Origin: Rhodococcus sp. NBC_00297 | GTDB taxonomy: Bacteria; Actinomycetota; Actinomycetes; Mycobacteriales; Mycobacteriaceae | Reading direction: 5' to 3' | DNA: 64,000 nucleotides | NCBI RefSeq assembly: GCF_036173065.1 | Contig: NZ_CP108041.1 | Coordinates: forward strand, 1,488,001-1,552,000 | Notes under the pieces: generated by a model | Database searches by the model: none | What the model was told of the DNA's origin: nothing | Seen by the model: only the letters and a program-made list of their open reading frames with translations | Made by a program: the position numbers and the translations under genes | Shown: piece by piece, positions 44,943 through 53,623 of the stretch | How positions within the stretch are numbered: position 1 is the first letter of the stretch | Layout of the letters: every line of letters begins with the position of its first letter

Positions 44943-47305
44943 GCTGGTCCCTTCGCCAGTGCGGCCTGTACGGCAACAGGCGTGATCGGCGTGTTGTTCA
45001 ATTCGACTCCGGTGAAGCGTAGTCCGTCGTTAACGGCGTTAAGCACGGCTGCCGGAGCGCCGATCGTGCCGCCCTCCCCCGCACCCTTGGCACCGGATTC
45101 AGTGAACAGGCAGGGGGTTTCGAGGTGCGCGATGCCGATGTCGGGGATCTCGCAGGCAGTCGGCACCTTGTAGTCGATGAAGCTCGCACACAGCGGATTG
45201 CCGTTTACGTCGTACGACACCTGCTCGAACAGGGCGCCCGCGATGCCCTGTGCAATACCGCCGCGGCACTGACCTTCGACGATCTTGGGGTTGATGGCGA
45301 CGCCGCAGTCTTCGACGCAGAAGTAGCGCAATATCTCGACCTTGCCGGTGCCCTCGTGCAGTTCCACGACCACTCCGTGCGTGGCGTTGGAAAAGGTGCC
45401 GTCGTTGAACACGTCGAAGCTTGCGGTCGCGGACAGTCCCGGTTCGACGCCCTTGGGCATCAAGTGCGCCTTGAGATACGAGACGTCCGCAATATCTATG
45501 TAGGTGACGAACTTCGAATGGTCGTCACGCTGGCGGACGAGGCCCGACCCCAATTCGACATTGTCGTGTCGAGTTTCCATCAAATGTGCCGCAATCTCGC
45601 AGAGCTTCTCGCCCAGTTTGTTCGATGCCAGAGCGACCGCGCTGCCGCCGATAGTGATAGATCGCGATGCGAACGAACCGAATCCGTAGGTGATCCGGTC
45701 GGTATCGCCCTGCACAATCTTGACCTGCTCCACCTCGATGCCGAGGCAGTCGGCGACAATCTGCGCCATGGTCGTTTCGTGGCTCTGGCCGTGGCTCATC
45801 GTGCCGGTGGTGACGACGACGGTCCCGGAGGTGTCCATCTTGACCTCGGAGATGTCGAATCCCGGGACCACGTTCATCTTGCGCGCTGCGAACGCGCTGC
45901 TGCCGTAGCCGGTCCGCTCGCTGAAGCAGGAGTAGCCGATGCCGACGTGCCGTCCGGCGGCGAGCGCCCGCTCTTGATACGAGTACCAGCCTTCGTCGCG
46001 CAGCGTCTTCTCGCACAGGTTCAGGGCTTCGAGGTAGGAGCCGGGGTCGTAGGTGATGTTGTTGACGCCGGTGTACGGGAACGCGGTGATTACGTTGCGG
46101 CGACGGATCTCGACGGCGTCGAGCCCGAGCGCCCGTGCCGCCCGCTCGAACAGTCGCTCCATCACCATGACGTACTGCGGCCGAGAGACGCCGCGATACG
46201 GAGCGGTCGGGGTCTTGTTGCTAAAGATCGACCGTCCGCGCACGCGGTATGCCGGAACCTTATACACACCGGGCATTTCCGCCGAGGCCATCAGCGGTTC
46301 GATACCGGCGGTGAACGGGTAGCACGAGTAAGCTCCCATATCGCAGACGACGTCCGCGTCGAGCCCCAGGATGTGTCCTTCGGAGTCGAACGCTGCGCGC
46401 ACGTCGTACTGCTGCTCGCGAGCGAGGAACGACGCGGTCAACGCGTCTTTTCGGTCCTCGATCCACTTGACCGGGCGACCTAGCTTCAGCGCGGCTGCCG
46501 CTACGGCAATCTCTTCGCGACCCACGACGCACTTCTGGCCGAATCCGCCGCCCATGTCGGGGACGACGACGCGCACCTGACGCTCGTCCAGCCCGAGACA
46601 CAGCGCGGTGACGGTACGGACCTGGTGCGGGACCTGGGTGCAAATGTAAATGATCAACTGCTCGTCGCGGCCGTCCCAGTAGGCGAGGCAACCACGAGTC
46701 TCGAGGGGCAGTGCGTTCTGACGTCCGGTCCGCGATCGAACGGTAACGATGGTGTGGGCGTCGTCGAAGATCACGTCGATGCCCTCCGTCGCGAACATCT
46801 GTACGTCGACGACCGTGTTGTTCGGGACGCCGTCATGCACCAGCGGGACGCCGTCGCTCACCGCCTGATCGGCGGACGTGATCGCGGTGTCGGTCTGGTA
46901 GGCCACGCGTGCTGCCTCGAGCCCGTCCTCGACGGTGTAGGCATCGTCGGCGACGACCAACGCCAGCGGTTCCCCCACGTATCTGACAACATCGCTACTG
47001 AGCACGGGCATGTCTGTCGGCACGAATTCCGACAGTGGGCGAACCAATACGGCGCGAATTGGCTTCAAGTCGAGGTCCGCGGCAGTGAACACGGCGCGGA
47101 CGCCGTCGACCTCGGTCACATCACTGACGTCCAGGGTCGTCACCGAGCCGGCGGCCACTGTACTGCGCACGAACTGCGCGTGGAGCATGCCCGGCATGGC
47201 GATGTCGTCGACAAAACGGCCGCGCCCGGTCAACAACCGGGGATCCTCCCGACGGGCCACCGATGTTCCGACGAACTTGGGGGTCAGCACTTCGGTACTA
47301 CTCAT
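44939..47305 (-). CDS. molybdenum hydroxylase large subunit (CoxL family, not CO dehydrogenase)
   Basis: 788 residues. Mo-cofactor motifs are in order: LLTGRGRFVDDI near the N-terminus, GGGFGQKCVVGREEI, PYRGVSRPQ, and the catalytic Glu in KGAGEGGTIGAP. The active-site loop PYRGVSR lacks the AYxCSFR signature of form-I CO dehydrogenase. So this is a hydroxylase of a carbon next to nitrogen in a heteroaromatic ring, or of an aldehyde. With the NicX-like gene nearby, a pyridine carboxylate type substrate is likely. It overlaps the FAD-subunit gene by 4 bases. Confidence 0.88.
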   Translation of the reverse strand: MSSTEVLTPKFVGTSVARREDPRLLTGRGRFVDDIAMPGMLHAQFVRSTVAAGSVTTLDVSDVTEVDGVRAVFTAADLDLKPIRAVLVRPLSEFVPTDMPVLSSDVVRYVGEPLALVVADDAYTVEDGLEAARVAYQTDTAITSADQAVSDGVPLVHDGVPNNTVVDVQMFATEGIDVIFDDAHTIVTVRSRTGRQNALPLETRGCLAYWDGRDEQLIIYICTQVPHQVRTVTALCLGLDERQVRVVVPDMGGGFGQKCVVGREEIAVAAAALKLGRPVKWIEDRKDALTASFLAREQQYDVRAAFDSEGHILGLDADVVCDMGAYSCYPFTAGIEPLMASAEMPGVYKVPAYRVRGRSIFSNKTPTAPYRGVSRPQYVMVMERLFERAARALGLDAVEIRRRNVITAFPYTGVNNITYDPGSYLEALNLCEKTLRDEGWYSYQERALAAGRHVGIGYSCFSERTGYGSSAFAARKMNVVPGFDISEVKMDTSGTVVVTTGTMSHGQSHETTMAQIVADCLGIEVEQVKIVQGDTDRITYGFGSFASRSITIGGSAVALASNKLGEKLCEIAAHLMETRHDNVELGSGLVRQRDDHSKFVTYIDIADVSYLKAHLMPKGVEPGLSATASFDVFNDGTFSNATHGVVVELHEGTGKVEILRYFCVEDCGVAINPKIVEGQCRGGIAQGIAGALFEQVSYDVNGNPLCASFIDYKVPTACEIPDIGIAHLETPCLFTESGAKGAGEGGTIGAPAAVLNAVNDGLRFTGVELNNTPITPVAVQAALAKGPA

Positions 47306-48154
47306 GTATGGGCTCCTTGACTGACCAGCGCGTCGCCATACGCATCCGTAACGAGGGTGCGTACGAGGGTGCGGCGGTATTCGACGGTGAACATGCCTTC
47401 GTCTTCGAGGTCCAGGGCGTCCGCAGCTGCATCGGCGCAGTCGGCGAACGTGCCGCCCGCAGCGAGGACTGCTTCAGCGGCTGGCGATCGCACTGGAGTG
47501 GCGCCGACGCCGGCGAGGGCTACGCGGCCCCCGACGACTTCGACGCCGTCCAGGTCGAGCGATACTGCCGCGGCGACGATCGCGAAATCACCTCGACGCT
47601 CGGCGAATTCGGTCACCGCGGCATGGGGTGCCCGGTTCGGGAAGAAGATCTCTACGATCATCTCGTCGAACGCCAGGTCGGTTGCGTAGTAACCGAAGAA
47701 GAATGAATCTGCCTCGATCATCCGACGCCCACGCACGCTTTCGACCACGATGCGAGCATCGAGCAGGATGGCCAGCAAACACCATTCCGCCGTCGCGTCG
47801 GCGTGGGCGATGCTGCCGCCGACGGTGCCACGCGTTCGGATCGGGTAGTGCCCGACCCAGCGCATGGCGTCGCGCAGCACTACGAAATCCGTTCCCAGGT
47901 AGCCGGTCTCGACCTGTTGATGCGTCGTCAAAGGCTCCAATGTGCAGGCCGTCGGACTCCTCGCGGATGTACTGCAGCGAGTTGAGACCGCCAACGTCGA
48001 CGAGGTGCCCCGGCCGGGCGAGTCGGAAGTTCATCATGGCGACCAGGGATTGGCCTCCGGCGATGATCTTCGCGTCCTCGCCCAACTCGGTGAGCAGTCG
48101 TAGTGCGCCCTGAACGTCGCGAGCGCGGTGGTAGTTGAACTGTGCGGGTTTCAT
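47302..48154 (-). pseudogene. molybdenum hydroxylase FAD subunit (CoxM family), frameshifted
   Basis: From ATG 48154 (sharing bases with the upstream TGA) the frame reads MKPAQFNYHRARDVQGALRL, then AGGQSLVAMMNFR (FAD-binding) and DGLHIGA. At about 47931-47936 the frame shifts, and the normal continuation LTTHQQVETGY is read one base off, then RGTVGGSIAHADATAEW and the rest of the domain to 47302. The change fits one extra base in GGAGCCTTT. Without it the subunit has about 283 residues, the normal length. Either the hydroxylase is dead here or the base is a sequencing error. Confidence 0.85.
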
Positions 48155-48588
48155 CAGACCCGAGCCTCGCTTGCAATGACGTGGGGAGTGTCGTCGACGA
48201 GGGTGTCGAGTTCTCGGCCCTTGGTTACCGGTGCGAAGTACGCCATCCAGATTATTGCGAACAGGACGAACGCGGTGACGATGCCAAACGTCAATGGCAA
48301 ACGCAGGATTGGCCACATACCTGAGCCGAACAGCAGTGGCGCGAAGCCGGTAGCGACGCGGCTGACCGAAGACGCGTAGCCCAAGCCCGACGCTCTGATC
48401 TGCGTCGGATACAGCTCGGAGTCACAGCAATACAAAACTGGGAAGTACGAGCCGAGGAGCGGGGTGAGGACGCCGTTAAGTGCGACGTCCCATGCGTCGA
48501 ACATGTAGCCGAGGCCGCCGATTGTGAAGATCTTTCCCTGGACACCCCATTTCCAGGGGAGCTCTGTTATTTGTTCACCTGTCTTCAT
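48154..48588 (-). pseudogene. MFS aromatic-acid transporter with large internal deletion
   Basis: 144 codons from ATG 48588. The N-terminus (WKWGVQGKIFTIGGLGYMFD) is the start of an aromatic-acid/nicotinate-type MFS carrier up to the end of TM1. It jumps directly to the C-terminal quarter: ELYPTQIRASGLGYASSVSR and the last two membrane segments. About 300 residues are missing, yet the frame is kept. It sits between the monooxygenase and FAD-subunit genes, so translation coupling survives although transport cannot. Confidence 0.8.
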
Positions 48589-48622
48589 CGCAGCCTCCGG
48601 CGCGGCGTTGTCGTCCGAGCAC

Positions 48623-49882
48623 TCATCGAGCGAACGAGTAGTGGAATTTCTCGTCGTCGCTGTCGTCGAGCGGCGTTCCGCTCCACAGCCAGTCGTACGA
48701 GATATCGGACTCTCCTTCGAACGACGCCAGTGTCGCGTCCCGCTTCTCCTGTTCGGGTCCATCGGGAATGTGGTAAAAGGTTTTGTTCCGCAGGCTCGCA
48801 TCCTGCACCATTCGGGCGTGCCTGGCTCGTCGAAAGACATACCGTGCCAACGCTCCGTCAATTCCGGCGGTGGTCACCTTCGCGAGTTCTTCGGCTAGCA
48901 CAGCGGCGTCCTCCATCGCCTGAGATGCACCTTGAGCTTGGTACGGCAACATGGCGTGGCACGCGTCGCCCAAGAGTGCGACGCGGCCGTCGGTCCACCG
49001 AGGGTCCGGCTTGCGGTAGTACAGTGCCTGGCACAGGACATTCTCGTCGGCCTTTGACAGCATCGCGTGTGCGCGGTCGTCCCAATCCGGAAACGTGGCC
49101 ATCAGTTCCTCGGGCCCGACGAGCCGTGGACCACCGTCGCGGACCTCGTCGGTACACGGGGCCAGAGCCACGATGTTGAGGTATTCGCCGTCACGGATCA
49201 TGTAATGCACCAGGTGGCGGTCCGGGCCGTACCAGATGGTGCTCTGGTAGCGGTCGACGAGCCATCGCGTGGCCAGGTCCTTGACAATGCGGTCGCCGGG
49301 AATCAGTGCGCGATACGCCATTTCGCCGGAAAATACCAGGGTGTCCGGCAGACCGATGAGATCGCGGACCGTGGAACGGATGCCGTCGGCGCCGATCAAC
49401 AGGTCGGATTCGTAGCGCTTGCCATTCGAGGTCACGGTGACCGGGCGCAGCGGGTTCGTGCGGTCGACCTCGACCACCTTCGCGTCTGTCTCGAAGGCCA
49501 CCATCGGGCCGGGGCCGTCGGGATCGAGGCATCTGGCGTGGATGGCGGAGTGCAGGTCGGCTCGGTGGTAGTGCCAGTACGGTGCGTTGAACGTCTCCTT
49601 GCAGTACTCGCCCAGGGCCGTCAGGGCAATGACCTTACCGTTTTCCCACCGTCGACGCACCTGATCCATAGGTTCGGTCTTGATCGCCTCAAGCTGCTTG
49701 CGCATACCGAGTGCGATGAGGATCCGGCTGGCGTTGGGCGCGGTCTGAATGCCCGCACCGACCTCACCGAGTTGCGATGCAGCTTCGAGCACTGTGACGG
49801 CAATACCGCGATGGCGCAACGACAGTGCTGCTGTCAGGCCGCCGAGCCCGCCGCCTGCAATGACAACTTCGATCGGTGCCAT
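48623..49882 (-). CDS. FAD-dependent aromatic/pyridine hydroxylase (NicC/salicylate hydroxylase-like)
   Basis: 419 residues from ATG 49882. Class A flavoprotein monooxygenase motifs: GGGLGGLTAALSLRHRG (FAD Rossmann), the DG motif GADGIRSTVRDL, and the GD motif LLGDACHAMLPYQAQGASQA. Members hydroxylate hydroxylated rings, sometimes with decarboxylation (salicylate or 6-hydroxynicotinate). Directly after the NicX-like dioxygenase gene (1 base gap), it would form 2,5-dihydroxypyridine or an analogue for ring opening. Confidence 0.85.
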   Translation of the reverse strand: MAPIEVVIAGGGLGGLTAALSLRHRGIAVTVLEAASQLGEVGAGIQTAPNASRILIALGMRKQLEAIKTEPMDQVRRRWENGKVIALTALGEYCKETFNAPYWHYHRADLHSAIHARCLDPDGPGPMVAFETDAKVVEVDRTNPLRPVTVTSNGKRYESDLLIGADGIRSTVRDLIGLPDTLVFSGEMAYRALIPGDRIVKDLATRWLVDRYQSTIWYGPDRHLVHYMIRDGEYLNIVALAPCTDEVRDGGPRLVGPEELMATFPDWDDRAHAMLSKADENVLCQALYYRKPDPRWTDGRVALLGDACHAMLPYQAQGASQAMEDAAVLAEELAKVTTAGIDGALARYVFRRARHARMVQDASLRNKTFYHIPDGPEQEKRDATLASFEGESDISYDWLWSGTPLDDSDDEKFHYSFAR

Positions 49883-49883
49883 A

Positions 49884-50915
49884 TCAGTTCTCCACCAGTC
49901 GGCCCTCGTTGACGACGTCGATGCCGTCGATAGAAACGGTGCATCCACGCATGCCGATGTCGAGGTGCGCGTACGAGTCTCTCCCGAGCACGGGGTGTGG
50001 TCCGGTGGACCACAGGAAGCTGCCTGCGAATGCGCGGGCGTCCATACCCATGATGTCGTCCTTGCCGTACATCGCTGCAGCGAACCAGTCGCCGGTCTTC
50101 ATCAGGCCCCAGCCCATGTGCGAGAGGTAGCGCGACCACTTGTCGTTGGAGTCATCGAAAAACATGTTGAGCAGTGCCGCTTCGCCGCCGCCGGTGACCT
50201 CGTCGATGTGCCCGTTGGTGATCGTCAGCGCGGTCTTGTCGCGAACGTACTCTTTGAACGGCAGCAGAATGTCGCCCTCGGACAACACGATCTGCCCGTT
50301 CGAGATCTCGGGCCAGCACAGCACCATCGTCGACGGCCAGTGATCCCAACGTCCCTCGTCGTCGGCGAATCCGACTTGAAATTCGGGCTGCGAGTTACTC
50401 AGCTGTACGGTCAGGTCCGTGCCTGCGTCGTTGGTGATCTGCATGATCGACCCGTTGCGGACCAGATCGACGCCTGCCTTCACTCGTTCCTTGTCGCCAT
50501 CCTGGGGCATGTTGCGTATCAACACATCCGGGGCATCGCAAACGAAGATGATGCGTGTTCCGGTTGCGAGGATCTCCTGCTGAATCGGTGCGTGGATGAA
50601 ACCCTCTGCGGTCAGATCGACGACCAGGTCCGCACCCTTGAGCATGTCCTGAGCCACCGAGCTATTCATGACGGAGAGGAGTCCGGGTCCGGCACCGGTG
50701 TGGGTGCTGGGCATCGGGGCCGGGCTTCCGCCCGGTACTGTCGCCGCGAGTACCTGTGCGCCGAGGCTCTGTGCCGCGCCGAAGGCGGCAGAGATGTAGT
50801 CACCGCGGCTCGATGGTTCGGCGAGGATCACCACTTGCTCACCTGGCTGGACATTGCACAGCTCAAGCTGACGGGTGAACGCACCTAGTAGATCAGCGGA
50901 TCGCAGATCGAACAT
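49884..50915 (-). CDS. NicX-like 2,5-dihydroxypyridine 5,6-dioxygenase (M29-fold)
   Basis: 343 residues from ATG 50915 with GAGAGGA before it. The fold is that of aminopeptidase T/NicX. Probable iron ligands are the His in SHMGWGL and the His-x-Asp of SYAHLDIGMRG, matching the HxD pair of NicX. NicX opens 2,5-dihydroxypyridine to N-formylmaleamate. A leucyl-aminopeptidase annotation is possible, but the monooxygenase, Mo hydroxylase and C-N hydrolase neighbours favour a ring-cleaving role. The start overlaps the nitrilase-like 3' end by 23 bases. Confidence 0.75.
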   Translation of the reverse strand: MFDLRSADLLGAFTRQLELCNVQPGEQVVILAEPSSRGDYISAAFGAAQSLGAQVLAATVPGGSPAPMPSTHTGAGPGLLSVMNSSVAQDMLKGADLVVDLTAEGFIHAPIQQEILATGTRIIFVCDAPDVLIRNMPQDGDKERVKAGVDLVRNGSIMQITNDAGTDLTVQLSNSQPEFQVGFADDEGRWDHWPSTMVLCWPEISNGQIVLSEGDILLPFKEYVRDKTALTITNGHIDEVTGGGEAALLNMFFDDSNDKWSRYLSHMGWGLMKTGDWFAAAMYGKDDIMGMDARAFAGSFLWSTGPHPVLGRDSYAHLDIGMRGCTVSIDGIDVVNEGRLVEN

Positions 50916-51729
50916 ATCGGTTCCTCTCATTAATGTCAGTGATGCCGCCGAGGCGGTCGAGATCTCGCAGATACGGCACTTCGTCTCGTGCTTCCAGAAT
51001 CGCCTGACTGGCGACTGCAGCGGAGACTGCACCGACCCGTTCGTCCATTTCGATGATCGTGCGTCCACGTGGGTCGACGATGACGCTGTGACCAGCGAAT
51101 CGTGGCCCGTCGCCGCACTGACCTGTCAACCCGGCGGCCGCGACGACGACACCGTTCTCGAGAGCGCGAGAGCGAGTGAGAAGTTTCCACACATGAAGTC
51201 GGACGTGGCCGAAAGCTGACGGGACGGCCACGATCTCGGCACCGCGTCGCGCGAGATCGCGGACCGCCTCGGGAAAGCCGGCTTCGTAGCAGATAACGAC
51301 GCCGACCGTACCGAACGGGGTCTGTACGACGAGTCCGCTGTCTGCCCCGGGGGTAAATACCGTCTTCTCACCTGCCCAGAGAAAACGTTTGTGGCCTATC
51401 GCAAGTAGGCCTCCAGGGCCGACGACGAGCGAACTATCCGAGATGCCGCCACCGGGTAGTCGGAGCGCGATCGCCGTGACGAGCACGGTGCCGGTCTCCA
51501 CGGCCAACGCGGTCAACGCACGCGACGTTCGTCCTGGCACCACTTCCGCGAGTTCTTGAATGCCCGTGCCGAGGTCGTAGCCGGTCGCAAACAATTCGGG
51601 TAGCACGATGATTCTCGACCCGTGTCTGGCGAGACTTCGAACCTGCGCGCCAGCGGCGTCGATGTTCTCTTCCCAGGCGCCGAGCGACGACAGTGTTTGC
51701 ACGACCGCGACACGGAACTGCCGCGTCAC
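50893..51729 (-). CDS. nitrilase-superfamily C-N hydrolase
   Basis: 278 residues from GTG 51729, which overlaps the flavin-reductase stop (GTGA). The Glu-Lys-Cys triad is complete: Glu45 (LPELFATGYD), Lys114 (GHKRFLWAGE) and Cys148 (VICYEAGFPEAVR). Such enzymes hydrolyse amides or carbamoyl groups. In this operon it could act on maleamate or a formylated intermediate after ring opening. The frame extends upstream to 51909 without any homology and was trimmed. Confidence 0.82.
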   Translation of the reverse strand: MTRQFRVAVVQTLSSLGAWEENIDAAGAQVRSLARHGSRIIVLPELFATGYDLGTGIQELAEVVPGRTSRALTALAVETGTVLVTAIALRLPGGGISDSSLVVGPGGLLAIGHKRFLWAGEKTVFTPGADSGLVVQTPFGTVGVVICYEAGFPEAVRDLARRGAEIVAVPSAFGHVRLHVWKLLTRSRALENGVVVAAAGLTGQCGDGPRFAGHSVIVDPRGRTIIEMDERVGAVSAAVASQAILEARDEVPYLRDLDRLGGITDINERNRYVRSAIR

Positions 51730-52358
51730 TGCGCCACTCGGTTCATCTCGGTCACGTAGTATGGTCCCGCTAATCGACCCAGGAAGGGATGCGCCAGGGT
51801 GTCTACGTGCAGGTTGTCGGCCAGGAGACCAGCTCTGCTCGTGACGGTCACCACGGTTCCGAGTACTAGCGTGTCGGTCCCCAGCGCAACTTCCTGGTGT
51901 GTCTCGCACTCGAGCGATATGAGCGCTTCCATCACTGAAGGAGCAGTAACGGATTGCGAGTCAATTGCAGTCATCCCGGACAGGTCGAATTCATCGATGT
52001 TGGGATGAACCGTGTCGCAGCTGACTGTCACTGCATCCGCACTGTCTGCCGATGGAATATTGACAACGAAGTTTCCCGTGTCTCGGATATTGACGAGTGT
52101 GTCCTTCTGTTCACCTGGACACCCGATGCGTTCGCCTATCGAAACCATCAGAGTTGCGGGACTCCGTGACGCGACGTTGAAAAAACTGAAGGGTGCCAAA
52201 TTGTTGACACCAGTCGCCGAGACGGTCGAGATCCATGCGATCGGCCGTGGCTGGACAGCGCATGACAGCAATTTGTAAATGTCGTCTTCGGTCATGGTTG
52301 TGATGTCGTGACATGCTCTGCCCGGCACCGCAATGCGTGCGCCAATCGTAGAGTCCAC
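51726..52358 (-). CDS. flavin reductase-like (FMN split-barrel) protein, first gene of the catabolic operon
   Basis: 210 residues from GTG 52358, chosen for the AGAGAGGG site before it; ATG 52295 is an alternative that would remove 21 residues. Split-barrel motifs: VQPRPIAWISTVSATGVNNL, FSFFNVASRSPATLMVSIG and DTGNFVVNI. The family reduces flavin with NAD(P)H or binds FMN for a partner oxygenase. Two tandem LacI-type operators lie 20-40 bases upstream, marking this as the first gene of the operon down to 42692. Confidence 0.82.
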   Translation of the reverse strand: MDSTIGARIAVPGRACHDITTMTEDDIYKLLSCAVQPRPIAWISTVSATGVNNLAPFSFFNVASRSPATLMVSIGERIGCPGEQKDTLVNIRDTGNFVVNIPSADSADAVTVSCDTVHPNIDEFDLSGMTAIDSQSVTAPSVMEALISLECETHQEVALGTDTLVLGTVVTVTSRAGLLADNLHVDTLAHPFLGRLAGPYYVTEMNRVAQ

Positions 52359-52376
52359 TGCTAAGCCCTCTCTTCT

Positions 52377-52400
52377 GCAACAGGTTGTGCAACCGGTTGC
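52377..52400. promoter_or_regulatory. tandem LacI-type operators before the catabolic operon
   Basis: Two adjacent 12-mers, GCAACAGGTTGT (52377-52388) and the perfect palindrome GCAACCGGTTGC (52389-52400), lie just upstream of the operon's first start codon. The central CG and flanking GCA/TGC arms are those of LacI/GalR operators. A related site GCAGTCGTTTGC is at 53559. The regulator at 53624 is the obvious binder. Confidence 0.7.
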
Positions 52401-52485
52401 GTCACCAAAGTACAGACAAATCCGACAGTGTGTCGACCGTTGGGGCAAGTATCGCCGGTAGTTAATCAGCCCGTTACACAGCGCG

Positions 52486-53529
52486 TCACTCTGTCGCTGC
52501 GCCCCGCAAGCCGGCGCGCGCGGAATCAACAGGATTGTCCGCAGTGCGCGGCGGACCATAGCCCTCCGAAGATCCGTCCAAAACCTGCACGTCTGCTTCC
52601 CAGGGGACCTGGTAGCGACCATCGACCAGCGCCTTCATGTAGGAATACGGGCAGTCACGGGCGCCACCAGCAAGGGCTGTATAACCGCGGTGCCCGAGTT
52701 GGTAGATGTTGTTCTCCACCCCCCACTCGCGTCGGGCCACGTCGGCGCGAGTTGGCTCGATCGAGGTCGTGACGATGCGGCCCGGCGTCGAATCCCCTTG
52801 CTCCACGATCGTGCCCTCGTAATCGCATACCATGGCCTCGCCCATCGACGGAATTCCATTGCCGTCGTCACCCGCCAGACACACTGAGGCTGTAAACGCA
52901 AGGTTTTGAAATGCGTTCGCCTCGTTAGTGATACGCCACGCTTGCGCCAACGGGAACTTGTACCCCGCCGTACGGAGCAGCACGTTCGCACCGCGGTAGC
53001 ATGCCTCACGCGCCATTTCCGGGAACATTCCGTCGTGGCAGATGAGCAGGGACAACACTGCCCCCTTCGGTCCCTCGCAGACGGGAACACCGAGATCACC
53101 CGGTTCCCACGGCTCCTTCGGTGTCCAGGGATGGAGCTTGCGGACGTAGAGCACAATTTCACCGTCGGCGTCGACGATGATCCCGGAGTTGAAGGGCGCA
53201 CCGTTCGGGTTGCGTTCCATGACGCTGAAACAACCCCACATTGTCGACTCTCGGCAGACCTCACGCAGCCGGTCTACCTGTGGACCGTCCATGTCGCACA
53301 TGACGTCGTCGAGAGCCCATGACGATTTTCGCAGACCATGCAGGGAGTATTCCGGGAAGACCAGCATGTCGAGGGAGCCAAACCCGGACTTGGCCTCACG
53401 CACCGTTCGACACACTAGATCGGTTGTCGCATCGACGTCCGCGATGGTGCTGATCAACGGCACCTGCTGTTGCACTAGTCCAAGCGTCAGCGCGGTCGAG
53501 GTTGGGTTGAGTCCTCCGAGACTGGTCAT
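52486..53529 (-). CDS. amiF: formamidase (AmiF/AmiE-type)
   Basis: 347 residues from ATG 53529, preceded by GAAAGGA. Glu60 (FPEYSLHGL), Lys131 (VRKLHPW) and Cys164 (ICHDGMFPE) form the triad at nearly the positions of Helicobacter AmiF. The context GYKFPLAQAWRITNEANAFQ and WGVENNIYQLGHRGY is shared with AmiF/AmiE. It hydrolyses formamide or short aliphatic amides to acid and ammonia. It is divergent from lacI, is transcribed towards the main operon, and is separated from it by the operator region. Confidence 0.85.
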   Translation of the reverse strand: MTSLGGLNPTSTALTLGLVQQQVPLISTIADVDATTDLVCRTVREAKSGFGSLDMLVFPEYSLHGLRKSSWALDDVMCDMDGPQVDRLREVCRESTMWGCFSVMERNPNGAPFNSGIIVDADGEIVLYVRKLHPWTPKEPWEPGDLGVPVCEGPKGAVLSLLICHDGMFPEMAREACYRGANVLLRTAGYKFPLAQAWRITNEANAFQNLAFTASVCLAGDDGNGIPSMGEAMVCDYEGTIVEQGDSTPGRIVTTSIEPTRADVARREWGVENNIYQLGHRGYTALAGGARDCPYSYMKALVDGRYQVPWEADVQVLDGSSEGYGPPRTADNPVDSARAGLRGAATE

Positions 53530-53558
53530 CGACGTCCTTTCTCTGAGCGATTTGGTGC

Positions 53559-53570
53559 GCAGTCGTTTGC
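53559..53570. promoter_or_regulatory. candidate LacI operator in the amiF-lacI intergenic region
   Basis: GCAGTCGTTTGC matches the downstream operators at GCA..CG.TTGC and lies midway between the divergent starts of amiF (53529) and the LacI gene (53624), where it could control both. Confidence 0.45.
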
Positions 53571-53623
53571 ACACAAAGTGCTAGTTTTATTCGGCCGGTA
53601 GCTCCGCTGCGGACTGGCGCGAA

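Noticed and set aside
44939..47305. Annotation as aerobic CO dehydrogenase
   Set aside because: The active-site loop is PYRGVSR, not the AYxCSFR of form-I CoxL; neighbours are ring-degrading genes.
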